DNA from: Malania oleifera
Taxonomy: Eukaryota > Streptophyta > Magnoliopsida > Santalales > Ximeniaceae
Reading direction: 5' to 3'
NCBI RefSeq assembly: GCF_029873635.1
Contig: NC_080419.1
Span: 80,212,931 to 80,276,930 of the forward strand
DNA length: 64,000 nucleotides
The notes under the pieces were generated by a model. That model was not told where the DNA came from. It was given only the letters and a program-made list of their open reading frames with translations, and searched no databases. Shown piece after piece: positions 35,501 to 45,449 of this stretch (positions within the stretch are counted from its first letter, which is position 1; each line of letters opens with the position of its first letter). Position numbers and translations under genes: made by a program.

Positions 35501-38500
35501 GATTGCTTCTACTGTTCCTTGTTGATTATCGCCATTATCAATCAAGCATTGATTGCTTTTCTCATAGAAATGAATTTACTCTATGCGTCAATAGCTTGCT
35601 TGAGTGAGCCACGACATCAAACTCTCTTAAGAACTTTTGTTTTGTGGAGCATATTTTTTATTTTTATAGGAAACATACACCTCCATTTCTAAAAGTATGG
35701 ATAGTGGACACAAAATCTCTGCTGGTGTATTCATCAAAATCTATTTTGTGCTTTACCTTGCACTGTTTCACTATGAAAGATTTGAAACAGGAGGATTTAC
35801 CTTGAAGCTTTGACGTGTCTTGAATCTTTCCTTGGTTCTTTAACCACTTGCAGCTTGGACCTTCAGTTATATAATTTCAATTCAAACACCATCTATCTTA
35901 AGGGAGTGGTTAAAGCTGTTTCATGGAGTTTTGGATACTATTCTTATCTGAAACTGAGCAAGTTGTTAAACCCCATGTCGTTGAATGTCTGTACTTGTTT
36001 GCTCATAATATCTTGTGATTGCAGTGTCTTATTATTGATGAAGCTGACAGGATACTGGAGGCAAATTTTGAGGAAGAAATGAGGCAAATCGTTGGGTTGT
36101 TGCCAAAGGTAAATCATCTTTTGGTCATTAATTGAATGTGATGTAGATGGCATATTGACATTATAATTAGGAGTACTTACTACAACAATAACAACACATT
36201 AAATCTGGTGGGTCAGGTGTTATCTCTCGCTGCTCGATGTGGGCTATACCGTCATAAAATTGGAGTTCTGTCATTACCTTTTCTTACTAACTTTTGTCCA
36301 AGTTATCCTAGATCTACTCCTCTCCTTCCTACAACCTGCGACATCAACTAGATCACTTTCTCACTAGAATGTTAGTGTGTGTTGCAAGTACCCAAACTGC
36401 CTTACCGGCACTTTCCTTTCAGTGCTACTCTTAGCTCATTTTGGATGCATTCATTGTGTTGGTCACAGCCCAGGCATGTCTAGTGAATTTTTTATCTTCA
36501 AAATTAGGGTCAAAGCACAGTATTTCATAACACTGTTACATGAAAGGTTGTTATTATAAATAAAAAGACGTGTAGTAGAGGTTTTATTCAAAATATGTTA
36601 CAAAGATGGTCTAAGATGGCTATTTAAGCAATATCAGAGGGTGGACTGTATTGATGGTATAGATCCTTTTCAGTGATGGTGTGTGAGTATATGTGTGCCT
36701 AAAAAATAGGTTTATCAACTGAAAGTGTCCTTTCTCTTATTGTGTTATTTTATTTTTTTTAAAAATTTATATTGGTTTATCCACTGTTGAATTCCTTGCC
36801 TTGCAAAATAGTTTTCCAATCGTTCTCATTGAGTGGACAGCCTTTCAATTGTTGTAGTTGCAGCAATTGGAGATTGTCATCTGATGACATTTTTTCAAGG
36901 ACTTGCGTGTCTGCAGATGTTTCTCTAGGCGTCAATTCATCTATTGTGTAATGTTGGCCGCAGATGTTTGTGTGGGTGTTAATTAATCTAAATGCTAATG
37001 TTTTTTGTTTAAAGTTTTAACATAATATAATAAGTTGTAGTGCTCAGTGACGCTGTGACTTTGACTTTGTAGTGAGAGTGTTGAACTTATTCATGCAATT
37101 TTTGCTGATTGGGGTGACATCTAATCAATGACACTTATATTCGTTGATTCATCACATAATTATTTATAAAAAAAGCTCTGTTACTGTAGGGTTTTCCACT
37201 TTAAATAACACATTATATGTCATTGGGTTGATGACTAAGACCTGTGCTCACAACATTGCCCCAACTTCAAGTTTGTTCTTGCATCTAGCTTGTGATTCAG
37301 CTTTGTGGTTTTGATTTTTTTGTGAAACATCAGTCTTGTGACCCTTGTCTATCAGAACATTGTCCTGACTTCAAGTTGGTTCCTGCATCTAGCTTGTGAT
37401 CCAGTTTTATGATTTTGACTTTTGATTTCTTTGTGAAGCATCAGTATTGCCTATAATGTATTGCTTAAACCCTCACAATATGCTTTGGTTAAATTAAGCA
37501 TTCTTCCTGTTAAATCTTGCAATAGTAAGTGTGCATTTTGGTCATCTTGAAAGGTTTTGAGCTGATTGAGATTTATCTGATTAACAGGGGAGGCAGACTA
37601 CTCTTTTTTCTGCTACGCAGACTAAAGAGGTCAGTGTATTTTAGCAACCTATACTTTCTCTGAATTTAAACTTATTTAATGCTTTATTTTGTTTTGTGGC
37701 TATTCTATTGTGCTTTGTCTTGAGCAAATCCTTTTATCTATGCAATAGAGTTTGAACAAACATATTTTTTTTTTCTTTTTCTTTGATTGCAATATCATTT
37801 TTTTCCTCTATAAATCTAAATTGAAGCAATACATATTCAGGTTACGGATCTTGCTCGGTTATCATTTCAGACAGCTCCTGTCTATATAGATGTGGACGAT
37901 GGCAGGAAGAAGGTGGTTAAATTGTCATACTATTATTTAATTTTTGCCAGTTCTTTAATCCAAATCCCTGACACAAAGATGGCATTGTAGGTTACTAATG
38001 AAGGTCTGCGACAAGGCTATTGTGTTGTGCCAAGTGCAAAAAGATTTCTTCTTCTGTATTCCTTCTTGAAGAAAAACTTTTTGAAGAAAGTGATGGTTTT
38101 CTTCTCTTCATGCAACTCGGTTAAATTCCATGCTGAACTTCTCAGATACATTCAGGTGGATTGCTTTGATATCCATGGAAAGCAAAAGCAGGAGAAACGC
38201 ACTTCCACATTTTTTGAATTCTGTAGAGCTGAGAAAGGCATCTTGCTATGCACTGATGTTGCTGGTCGTGGACTGGATATTCCCGATGTGGTATGTACAT
38301 GTACATATATATATATATAATAGCAAAAGAAATTTAAATTAAGAGGGAGATAAAGAAATGAGTATAAATTAAATGACAAGAAGAGGTCCTCAAAGGCTAA
38401 AAAATAACCAAAGTTAACCAACAAATTTAGCTAGCTGATTAAAGAAACCCTTTTTTAGACCCTACCCATAGAGCTTATGGATCACTTTAAATTATCCATC

Positions 38501-41500
38501 CCTCTACCATTCTTCTTACTCTTCCATTTCTCATTCGCCTGACCTCCAAAAGCTATCAATCCTAAGCTTGCTTTATCCAAAGAGATTTAGAGCTTCATTA
38601 TCCTTATTACTATACTCTTCTTGGGGAATGGGTTATTGATAAAATATTGCCTCCTAGGGCTCCTATGGTAACAGTATCTTGCTGCGTCCTGATGTTACCA
38701 TTGGCTGCATCTAGATTCATACCTATATCATTAAAACTGGGAAACTCTCCCATCTCTACTGCAGGAGACTCAAGTGCATGAGAAGCGCCATCTAGAGAAG
38801 AACCCATATTATGGCCATAGACTGCATGAATTTCATCCAACGATAAACCATCAGTGTACCCAAAAGCACTATCAAGCACACAGTACTCCTTTGACTCATC
38901 TCCTCATTTTCTATTATCAAAATCTATTATTGGTGCCAGAAGAACCCTTTTGAAAACCCTTAGTAACTGTATGTTGATCTTTGTCATTGCCTCCCTGATC
39001 CTTCCTAGTAGCACTTAGATCTTAGATTACTTATCTATCATTGTGAACTAACCCCTTCACCAGAGGAGAGCCCCTCAAAGAAGGTGGCCCCTCTCCAACA
39101 AAGACGACTGCTGCTGAAAATGCTCTTCTCTGCTTGATTCTTGCTGCTGTTGTTGTTTGGGTTCCCTATTGTTATCATTGTGAATGTTAGCAACAGGGTT
39201 CCCGAAGAACCCTTTTGAAGATCCCTAGTAAACGTATGTTCTTCTTCTTCAGCATGGGCTGCCTGTCCCTGGTCCTTCCTAGCAGTGCTAGGATTTTAGA
39301 TTGCTCGTGTCCTTGTGTACTAGCACTGTCACTGTAAGAAAGCCCTTCAAACAAGGTAACCCCCACTCCAATGAAGGCACCTGCTTTGGAGCCTTCTGCT
39401 GAAAAAGCTTTTCCCTGCTTGATTCTTGTTGCTTGAGTGCCCTATCACTATCATCGTGAGCATTAGCAGTGCATGTGTTGTATTTTTTGGGGGTGGCCCA
39501 CCTTTAAACAGTGATCTTGGTCCCCCTTAATGTCCTCTGTTCATGCTCCTATACAGCATAATCATGGGCTGAATAGGGAATTCCTTGGGCTTTAACATTA
39601 AACTGTATTTGTTTGGGCTTCCTGACTTCTTAAAAAAAGTGCTGGATCCATGTTGTCTAAGATTTGTTAAAAGCCACCGCTTGTTTACTCCCTACCTTGC
39701 ACTGCTGCAATTGCCATCATTTGCCGCGTTCCTTTGAGGTTTGCGCCATCCTGCAAGCTGTAGCTTCCCCCTCCTCTTTGGTGCAATGTCACCATCCTCA
39801 TGCTCAGATTCGAACTGTGAATCCAAATTCCAATTTTGGGAATCAAGAATTGAATTGAATCATAAGATTCTGTACAAATTTCCAAAATCAAATCCGAAAG
39901 TCATGCATATATTGATAAACAAACAAGAAGCAAAATAGAAAACATATATATATTTTGGCAATAGTTAAAAAAAGCTATATTTTATGTGTACGCTTTCCCT
40001 AAACAATAAAAAGTAAGGGAATGGGTAAAAAAAAATTAATAAAAAAAATAAATTTTATGTTGTTCAAAGGAAGGAATCAAGAAAAAATAATAGAAAAACT
40101 CAACTTATGGTGTTTATCAATGATTAGAAAATCATGTTTCCTGCATATTCTTTCTAGAATTAAAAGAAAAAAAAATTAACTAAAAGATTGGTAATAATTG
40201 AACTAACTACTAAAAAGCCAACTTTTGAATCTTAACATAATGAACCTGAGTATCAGTTATCCAATGAGTGTTCTTCCCCTTCTCAAAGGCAGAACGCTAT
40301 GAAGAATGGGGTTTTGTGAAGGCAGTATAATTAAAGTTCAATTTCCTCCTCTTTTGCACAGAATTGACACTGAGAAGAAATGGAAGGTAATTGTGTAAAA
40401 GTGAAAGCTAAAAAAAGAAAAAAAAGAAAGGAAATGTTGTTTAGAGTTTTTAAACCAGTCAAGTCTATCAGGATATGATAGGTTTAGAATCGTGTGAATC
40501 AATGGATTCAAGTCAATTTGTTAGACTAACGGGGTGAAATGATAGATTTAGCAATGATTCAGTTGTTTTTTGATTCACTGGTGTGATTCAAGCCAATTTG
40601 GTGTAGAATTGATATGAATTGTATGAATCAACGCGCAAATTGTAAGATTCTAACAACTTATGCTCAAGCTGACACATTGCCTTACAACTACATTTTAATA
40701 CTACATTGCCAGCTGCACTTCAAAGCTTCCTATTAATTTCTCCGTTGCAACCACAATTTCTGTTGTATATGTCCTTCCACTCTGAAACTTGGGTTTCTTA
40801 AGCTCCAAACTCGCAATTGACTGATGTAAATGTGAAATTGGCCACATTGAACCTATATGTGCTCAATTGTGAATTAATTGTTAAATATCTTATGCTTGCA
40901 CCCTTGAAGGTGGTCAAAATGCCAATCCACACCAAGGATTGGTAATGGAGATACGTGGCGTGATCTCTGTACCAATCCCGGTCATGGAATTTCCTAGAGT
41001 CTTGGCTTGATGGGCTCAGATCAAGGTCTATTAAGGGGAGTCTTGAACCCTTAGCCTTTTCCTTGGTTGCTCAAGCATCTGAATGTGTTGTTTATGATGT
41101 GTTCTTTTTTCTTCTCTTTCCTGAACTATTGTTGACTACTCTATTAGGTCAACAGTTTATTTCTCTTGTTGGAGAATGATAACCAACATGCCTTTGGCTG
41201 TCCCTTATAGATATTCTAATCATTTTTCAATGGGGTCTTTTACACTGGATCTATCTCCCTGTGTATGTGTAAGAGAGTCTATCTCGGAGAATCCCATCAG
41301 TCATCGGAAGCCCTTCAGCTGCCACCATTCATGCTTTAGTTTCTTGAAGACCACCTGGTCTTCCTCCCTGGCTGTCTCTTGAACATCCAATGCTTGGCTA
41401 CAATGCACTCTCTCCTTCCCTTTCAAGAATCCTCTCTAAAACTTTAGAATCACGTAACATTCAAACCCTTGGGAACAAAAATCAAATTACCTTTCCCCCT

Positions 41501-44394
41501 GCATACGAATGCATATAGGCAACTTATTTTTAGTAGATCTGATCTGCACCCAATAACTGAATGTCTCAAATTTCCTTCACACCGCCCTAAACTTTCAAAA
41601 GCCGAGGATGGATTCGTCATTCCACCAAGAAGTAACAAAGAAACCTTAACCCATTGACTCCATGTTGGTTTTTTCACCAGGAGACAAATGAAACTGCCTG
41701 CCAGCACTATATCTAATCACAAATCAAGGGTATTGCCTTTGATCTGGATTGTTTCCAATGATTTCCCTCCATTATACCAGTTGATGATCACAGCCATTGG
41801 AAGACCAAAGAGACATGACAAAGATATTGGGAAAGAAGAGGGAAAGAGGGAGATGAAAGAGTGAACTATCGAGAGTCCTAGAACAACAAAAATCAAATAA
41901 TAAGAAAGCAAGCAGCTTATCAGCCTTTGTCCATGACTAATCTTTTGTGTCAAACATAGATTATAGTGGGAGTAGTGTGAATTTCATTTTTACAAATTTT
42001 TTTTCTTTGTTTTCTTTAACTACTGTCATTGTGATATAAATCTCTTCATCTATATTATTATTATTATTATTATTATTTTGATTGAGCTTCACCCATATAT
42101 AATTGGAAGGTATACTACTGACGTGGTATATTTTTATTCCTTATTTAAATGTTTTGCTATGGTTCGGGGTTTATGAGACCCCAAGGTTAATAAATCCTAA
42201 TGGTAATTTTCTTTAGTCACTTGCTGCTAGCGGCATTTCAACATTATCGCTATTCAAAATCTTGATCAATGTAATGAATTATGAAAATAATAGATAAGTG
42301 AAAAATGATCAAAATTATTTAATGCATTGTTTTTCAAATTGCAGCCTAGGTACCAAAGGCTGTGCAAAATATGATGTCATTTCTTTTGATAAAAAATTGG
42401 TACAAAATTTATTTATATCAATTGTCAATAATATCCATGCTGATTTAGTATATGTTCTCCCCTTAACTTGTAGGACTGGATAGTTCAGTATGATCCTCCA
42501 GATGAATGTAAGGTACCCTGTTTTTCTCTTCATTAAATTGTCTAGTTTTATTGTTTTCCTCTTCTTTTTGAGGATATTGTAAAGTCATGTGATACGGTGG
42601 AAAATGATTCATATAGTTGAGCCCACCTAGTGGGACTCGAGGTGTGATTATTTATTTGTTTTATTTTTGTTCTATTGCCATCATAAGGAACATGTTTTCC
42701 TTTATTTTGCTCTTTCAGGCCTACATTCACAGGGTTGGTCGAACAGCTCGTGGGGAAGGTGCAAAAGGAAATGCCCTGCTTTTTTTGATTCCAGAAGAGT
42801 TGCTATTTCTTCGCCATCTAAAGGTCTGTTTATTTCAATGATAATAGAATGAGATGAAAACTTGGAAGCTTCTCTTTGTGCACTGCCTATTTTGGTGAAC
42901 TATTTTCGTGAAGAGGCATCGTCTCTGCAAGGGTGAAGCTACATTCACTTGAACAGTGGAATTGCCACCTCCCTATTTTATTACTTTACAGAAAATAAAA
43001 TATTAAATTGATAAAAATATCAAAGTTACAATTCCTTATCTTATTATGTTTTCACGTTCATGATTCATCCCCATAAAACCATTCGTCTAGGGTGGAACGG
43101 TGGTTCACCAATCACCATCTTTGTATAGTCACTTTACTGACTCCATTGTCAATTAAAAAAAATTTACAAGAATAATTGTTTTGCTCCCATTTTACTAGAA
43201 GACCTAGCTTTCCCCCTGCCCTAGTGAGTATGGCACTGAACAGTTAAAACTTGCTTCATTGCATGGTGCATCAAATTATGTGAGTTTTTTTCTTTCCCAT
43301 ATGTGAAGAGCGTCCTTACAATTCCATGAATTAACTCAGTGGGGTTGAAACCGGGGTCAATAAAAAAAATTCCATCTTTCACGTGATATGTATGAGATTT
43401 AACACAATACATGGGTTATATTGTCAGGCTGCCAATGTACCTGTTAAAGAGTATGAATTTGATGAAAAGAAGTTGATAAATGTCCATTCTCACCTGGTAC
43501 CTTTCTGCTTTTCCCTATTTGATTTGATTTATTTTATTTCATTTTGCATTAGTAATAACTGGAGATTTAATATATAAACTGTTATGGTTAACACAGGAGA
43601 AATTGGTGGCCAACAACTACTATTTGCAGATGTCAGCTAAAGAGGCCTACCGGGCATACATATTAGCATATAATTCACATTCCATGAAGGACGTATATAA
43701 TGTTCACCGTCTTGATCTAAAGGTTCTGACCTTCCTAATGACATCATTTGATCTTAAATTGCTGTTTTTTTAATATAAATATATTTGTTCATTGTGCTAC
43801 TAGTAGGGCCAGCCTGAATCAGGATTAAATGGGGCTTGGAATAGTTGTCATTATATTTCTGGCAATATAATGGAAAATGTCTGGAGCCATTAGTCGTAAT
43901 CAAATTTAGCAACATTTTTGGGAACTGCTAACAAGAATTTAAGGGGTGAACTTCAGTGTGGATGACCGAATGTATATTGGAAAAATAGAAGCCTGTGCTA
44001 CCATTTTTTAATTATTTGATCAATTTAATAATTTGCTTTAAAAAAAAAGGTGGTTTGTGTTGCTTTATAAAGCTGTAATTAGTACAACAATAGCTTGTTC
44101 CACATGCTATGAGAACTTATACCAGTCTTAAGGGATTTTCTGATGACATTGTGATGGTTCCATCATGCTATAACGCTGGAATAAATTTCAACTGGTGTTT
44201 GATATTGGCAGGCTGTGGCTGCTTCATTCTGCTTTTCTTCACCTCCGAAGGTTAATCTGAACATAGACAGCAGTGCATCCAAGTTTAGAAAGAAAATGCG
44301 AAAAGTTGAAGGAACCCGCAATGGATTCAGTGCAAATAATCCTTATGGGAGGCAAAGAAGTGAAGATCATAAACGCCAATTTGCAAGGCATTAG
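23226..44394 (+). CDS. RH51: DEAD-box ATP-dependent RNA helicase, HAS1/DDX18 type (RH51/RH27-like), 12 exons
   Basis: Joining 12 exons (23226-23564, 32318-32503, 34983-35168, 36025-36108, 37588-37629, 37841-37912, 37991-38290, 42474-42512, 42719-42823, 43428-43496, 43597-43722, 44212-44394) gives 1731 bp, 576 residues. All introns are GT-AG and phase 0. The Lys/Glu-rich N-terminus fits a nucleolar protein. The order is: Q-motif region ending [14 protein letters not shown] (I); PTRELAIQ (Ia); TPGRLLDH (Ib); DEAD (II); SAT (III); VMVFFSSC (IV); [11 protein letters not shown] (V); HRVGRTARG (VI); then the [12 protein letters not shown] and [14 protein letters not shown] blocks typical of HAS1 proteins. 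Known members unwind RNA in nucleolar pre-60S ribosome assembly. Motif V has Gly where VAARGLD is usual. The start at 23226 has a gccATGg context. The symbol is by similarity, since Arabidopsis has two such genes. Confidence 0.93.
24110..24660 (-). pseudogene. LINE (L1-type) ORF2 C-terminal fragment
   Basis: The minus-strand translation gives a zf-RVT-like region: [19 protein letters not shown] followed by [19 protein letters not shown], which matches the usual PSKVSFF-W...KILT-D-L-KR pattern and its downstream Cys. Beyond an (ATT)n run at 24310-24336, degraded text [12 protein letters not shown] continues. It is a 5'-truncated, stop-broken relic. Confidence 0.5.
24310..24336. repeat. (ATT)n microsatellite
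   Basis: A simple repeat inside the LINE relic in intron 1. Confidence 0.85.
25264..25271. repeat. 8-bp target site duplication, left copy
   Basis: gtttgtac precedes the element start and is repeated at 26396-26403. Confidence 0.75.
25480..25830. repeat. ttcgcgagttcgtc minisatellite, copy 2
   Basis: About six irregular units of c/ttcg-c/t-gagttcgtc plus ttcgaaccagcaggagc text. Overlapping frames on the minus strand (25287-25744) are by-products of the repeat. Confidence 0.75.
25826..25922. repeat. (CTT)n tract
   Basis: Several cttctt runs follow the minisatellite, as at 21258-21290 and 46471-46510. Confidence 0.8.
26396..27360. other. intron 1 stretch, little recognised
   Basis: It starts with the right target duplication gtttgtac. 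Near 26570-26790, text ending in a T-rich then gaaaaaaatg stretch resembles the tail of an L1-type LINE, but the evidence is weak. Nothing else is seen. Confidence 0.4.
27590..28589 (+). pseudogene. LINE (L1-type) reverse transcriptase fragment
   Basis: The translation gives [13 protein letters not shown] near 27640-27680, the FADD catalytic motif of L1 reverse transcriptases. From 28130 it gives [19 protein letters not shown] and [15 protein letters not shown], then SHESPWKFI, which is the zf-RVT-side region. Stops and frame changes are frequent. The gypsy LTR at 28590 interrupts it, and a probable LINE tail resumes near 31240. Confidence 0.75.
28590..29023 (-). mobile_element. 3' LTR of the minus gypsy element (434 bp)
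   Basis: On the minus strand it begins tgttaggattcccaaatc right after a purine-rich gaaggaggctggaa and ends agggtcttatca. The 28790-29020 part is built from alternating aatcccaattgatttgg and attaattagaatt blocks, about 65 bp apart. Confidence 0.75.
29410..29720 (-). pseudogene. gypsy reverse transcriptase fragment
   Basis: The minus-strand translation with breaks gives [20 protein letters not shown], then [20 protein letters not shown] and [12 protein letters not shown]. These are the standard D-R-SGYHQIR and MPFGL blocks of gypsy RT. The catalytic YVDD/FFDD part is gone. Confidence 0.75.
30170..31187 (-). pseudogene. gypsy gag and protease of the intron 1 element
   Basis: The minus-strand frame from 31187 has [21 protein letters not shown], followed by [21 protein letters not shown]. 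Next come [18 protein letters not shown] near 30770, a CCHC-like [17 protein letters not shown] near 30590, and the protease site [13 protein letters not shown] near 30350 (DTS in place of DTG/DSG). Frame changes at about 30990 and 30660 separate the pieces. Confidence 0.75.
31240..31733 (+). mobile_element. probable LINE 3' tail
   Basis: After the gypsy gag region the text becomes T-rich with an (AT)n run at 31500-31520. It ends cttgattgtaattcttac ... cttcaaaaaaagg, which resembles the 3' ends of plant L1 elements. It may be the continuation of the LINE cut at 28590. Confidence 0.4.
32318..32503 (+). CDS. RH51: helicase exon 2 (62 codons)
   Basis: The acceptor is ctgtag and the donor cag|gtaatg. 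It encodes the Q-motif glutamine context, Walker [10 protein letters not shown] and motif Ia PTRELAIQ. Confidence 0.95.
32504..34982 (+). other. helicase intron 2 (2.48 kb)
   Basis: AT-rich intron. Bases 33050-33720 are more GC-balanced but have no recognised protein match. A possible MITE lies at 34224-34772. Confidence 0.85.
34224..34772. mobile_element. possible MITE in intron 2
   Basis: The left end gggctgtttggtatcat faces a right end whose complement reads gaacctgtttggttaat, an imperfect inverted repeat of about 14 bp around AT-rich filler. No target duplication was found, so this is tentative. Confidence 0.35.
34983..35168 (+). CDS. RH51: helicase exon 3 (62 codons)
   Basis: The acceptor is cataag (a cag six codons' worth of sequence later would lose the expected IHAVAKELL), and the donor is aag|gtaatg. 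It encodes VIGG, the TPGRLLDH motif and the link to motif II. Confidence 0.92.
35169..36024 (+). other. helicase intron 3
   Basis: AT-rich GT-AG intron of 856 bp with no recognised element. Confidence 0.85.
36025..36108 (+). CDS. RH51: helicase exon 4 (28 codons), DEAD motif
   Basis: The acceptor is tgcag and the donor aag|gtaaat. It encodes [12 protein letters not shown] with the Walker B DEAD box. Confidence 0.95.
36109..37587 (+). other. helicase intron 4
   Basis: 1479-bp GT-AG intron. A partial repeat of gacttcaagttg-g/t-t-t/c-c-t/c-tgcatctagcttgtgat occurs near 37263-37295 and 37369-37400. No gene is seen. Confidence 0.85.
37588..37629 (+). CDS. RH51: helicase exon 5 (14 codons), SAT motif
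   Basis: The acceptor is aacag and the donor gag|gtcagt. It encodes [14 protein letters not shown], with motif III SAT coupling ATP hydrolysis to unwinding. Confidence 0.95.
37841..37912 (+). CDS. RH51: helicase exon 6 (24 codons)
   Basis: The acceptor is ttcag and the donor aag|gtggtt. It encodes VTDLARLSF through DVDDGRKK, linking the two RecA-like domains. Confidence 0.92.
37991..38290 (+). CDS. RH51: helicase exon 7 (100 codons), motifs IV and V
   Basis: The acceptor is ttgtag and the donor gtg|gtatgt. It encodes [13 protein letters not shown], motif [21 protein letters not shown] and motif [12 protein letters not shown]. The Gly in VAGRGLD replaces the usual Ala (ggt for gct). Confidence 0.94.
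38941..39472 (-). repeat. 265-bp tandem duplication in intron 7
   Basis: agaacccttttgaa starts both copies (38941 and 39206). The copies share gtccttcctag, aaaatgctcttctc/aaaaagcttttccc, ctgcttgattcttg and gaatgttagcaac/gagcattagcagt text in the same order. They differ by substitutions and small indels, so the duplication is not recent. It looks like degraded coding sequence on the minus strand, source unknown. Confidence 0.7.
42054..42078. repeat. (ATT)n microsatellite
   Basis: A simple run of tta/att units in helicase intron 7. Confidence 0.85.
42474..42512 (+). CDS. RH51: helicase exon 8 (13 codons)
   Basis: The acceptor is ttgtag and the donor aag|gtaccc. It encodes [13 protein letters not shown], with Cys-Lys where Pro-Lys/Thr is common. 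Confidence 0.93.
42719..42823 (+). CDS. RH51: helicase exon 9 (35 codons), motif VI
   Basis: The acceptor is tttcag and the donor aag|gtctgt. It encodes [17 protein letters not shown] with both motif VI arginines. Confidence 0.95.
43428..43496 (+). CDS. RH51: helicase exon 10 (23 codons)
   Basis: The acceptor is gtcag and the donor ctg|gtacct. It encodes [16 protein letters not shown], a conserved part of the HAS1 C-terminal region. Confidence 0.92.
43597..43722 (+). CDS. RH51: helicase exon 11 (42 codons)
   Basis: The acceptor is cacag and the donor aag|gttctg. It encodes [11 protein letters not shown] and [13 protein letters not shown], the C-terminal DUF4217-type region of these helicases. 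Confidence 0.92.
44212..44394 (+). CDS. RH51: helicase exon 12 and stop (60 codons)
   Basis: The acceptor is ggcag. It encodes [18 protein letters not shown] followed by a basic tail ([10 protein letters not shown]) and ends ...FARH with TAG at 44392. Confidence 0.93.
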   Translation, partial: AVAASFCFSSPPKVNLNIDSSASKFRKKMRKVEGTRNGFSANNPYGRQRSEDHKRQFARH

Positions 44395-44518
44395 CAAATA
44401 TTAATTAACATTAGCAGAAATTAATTTGTTATTGCACAAATTTTGGGTCGAGGTTTTCTGGTCTTTGTGATTCCCTTCTATTTTGTGATAGCAAGTACTG
44501 CACAAGATTTTTGTATAT
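44395..44518 (+). other. helicase 3' untranslated region (start)
   Basis: AT-rich sequence after the TAG stop with no gene. The shared repeat begins at 44519, so the natural 3' end could lie in either segment. I see no certain polyadenylation signal. Confidence 0.55.
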
Positions 44519-45279
44519 TTACTTTTATGATGGATGTATGTTTATTTTAGATTTTTTATTATCTCTGGGCTATGTATAATTCGTTAACATTTGTGAATTA
44601 ATTGAATATCTAGATTGTTGTTTTGGAGTGTTTTGAGTTGGGATGAATATGCTGAGGTACCTTGTAATTTAAGATTTTGTGCATAAATCGATAATTTTGA
44701 TTTTTTATGGGTGCATGTTGTAGAAATAGTTTTAGGATTGCAGCTCTTTATTGATTGATTGTTGATTGAGAGCAATATTGCATTGTTGATATAGACTTGG
44801 CATGTAAATTTGGGCATTCTTATGTAATTCCAATAGACATTTTCATTTTATATTATTTATTTGAGCAAGATTGCATATTGATCTGTTAAGTATAATGAAA
44901 AACATTTTGAGTTGGTTAATTTAAGTACCCTTAATTAATGAATCTTGAGCATATTGATCATGTATATCTTGTCAAAGTTGGTGATGTTGAAAATATTTGA
45001 ATGAAGATTATTTCAAAATTTTGAGGTGATTATCGTAGATAATGAATATTTTGATGTTTTGAAAGTTGAACTTTTTGGAAAATAAACCAAACTTGATTTT
45101 CAAATTTGTGGTTAAAATTGCAAAACTCATACCCCCACCTTTTCTTTATGATATTGAAAAAGGAGGATGTATATTTCAAAGCATGTCCCACGCTGAATTG
45201 AATCTATTTCTTGAAACATACACTTGAACATGTAAAAATTCATTATACTTGAAGCATTTTGGCATAATTTTAATAAGGA
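44519..45279. repeat. 761-bp repeat, near-identical to 19059-19830
   Basis: It runs in the same orientation as the first copy, with scattered substitutions and a short deletion (the first copy's aaatactttggctcaaa is reduced near 45083). The match ends at taataagga, exactly where a coding-like gatgat run begins. Confidence 0.8.
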
Positions 45280-45449
45280 TGATGATGATGATGAATTTTT
45301 GCCAACTGCTTTTGGGAGGAAGATTAAAGTGGGGGCACAGCAGCACGAGAAAGAGCGGGGAAGATCGAAGATAGGTAAGAAGTCTTAGGGTGGAGGAAGG
45401 AGAGAACCAGAGCCTGGTGATGTTGGGGGATTTGAAAAGCATACTAAGT
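45278..45449 (+). pseudogene. fragment resembling a TFIP11/STIP-type G-patch protein
   Basis: The frame reads DDDDDEFLPTAFGRKIKVG, then AQQHEKERGRSKIGKKS, a TAG stop near 45386, GGGRREPEPGDVGGFEKHTK and another stop. From memory of the family, plant tuftelin-interacting-type G-patch splicing factors carry a similar EFLPTAFG-KIKEGA segment and EFEKHTKGIG before the G-patch. Only about 57 codons are present with an internal stop, so this is a captured or decayed piece, not a gene. A direct protein search is needed to confirm the identity. Confidence 0.5.

Larger units (their letters stand above)
38291..42473 (+). other. helicase intron 7 (4.18 kb)
   Basis: The GT-AG intron starts with a short (TA)n run near 38305-38320. 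It holds a 265-bp tandem duplication, an (ATT)n run at 42054-42078 and minus-strand polar frames at 38610-38879 and 41450-41707. Those frames may come from a LINE first ORF or similar mobile gene, but I cannot identify them. Confidence 0.85.

Noticed and set aside
45278..45449. A functional G-patch protein gene
   Set aside because: There are only about 57 codons, an internal TAG, no start and no G-patch domain.
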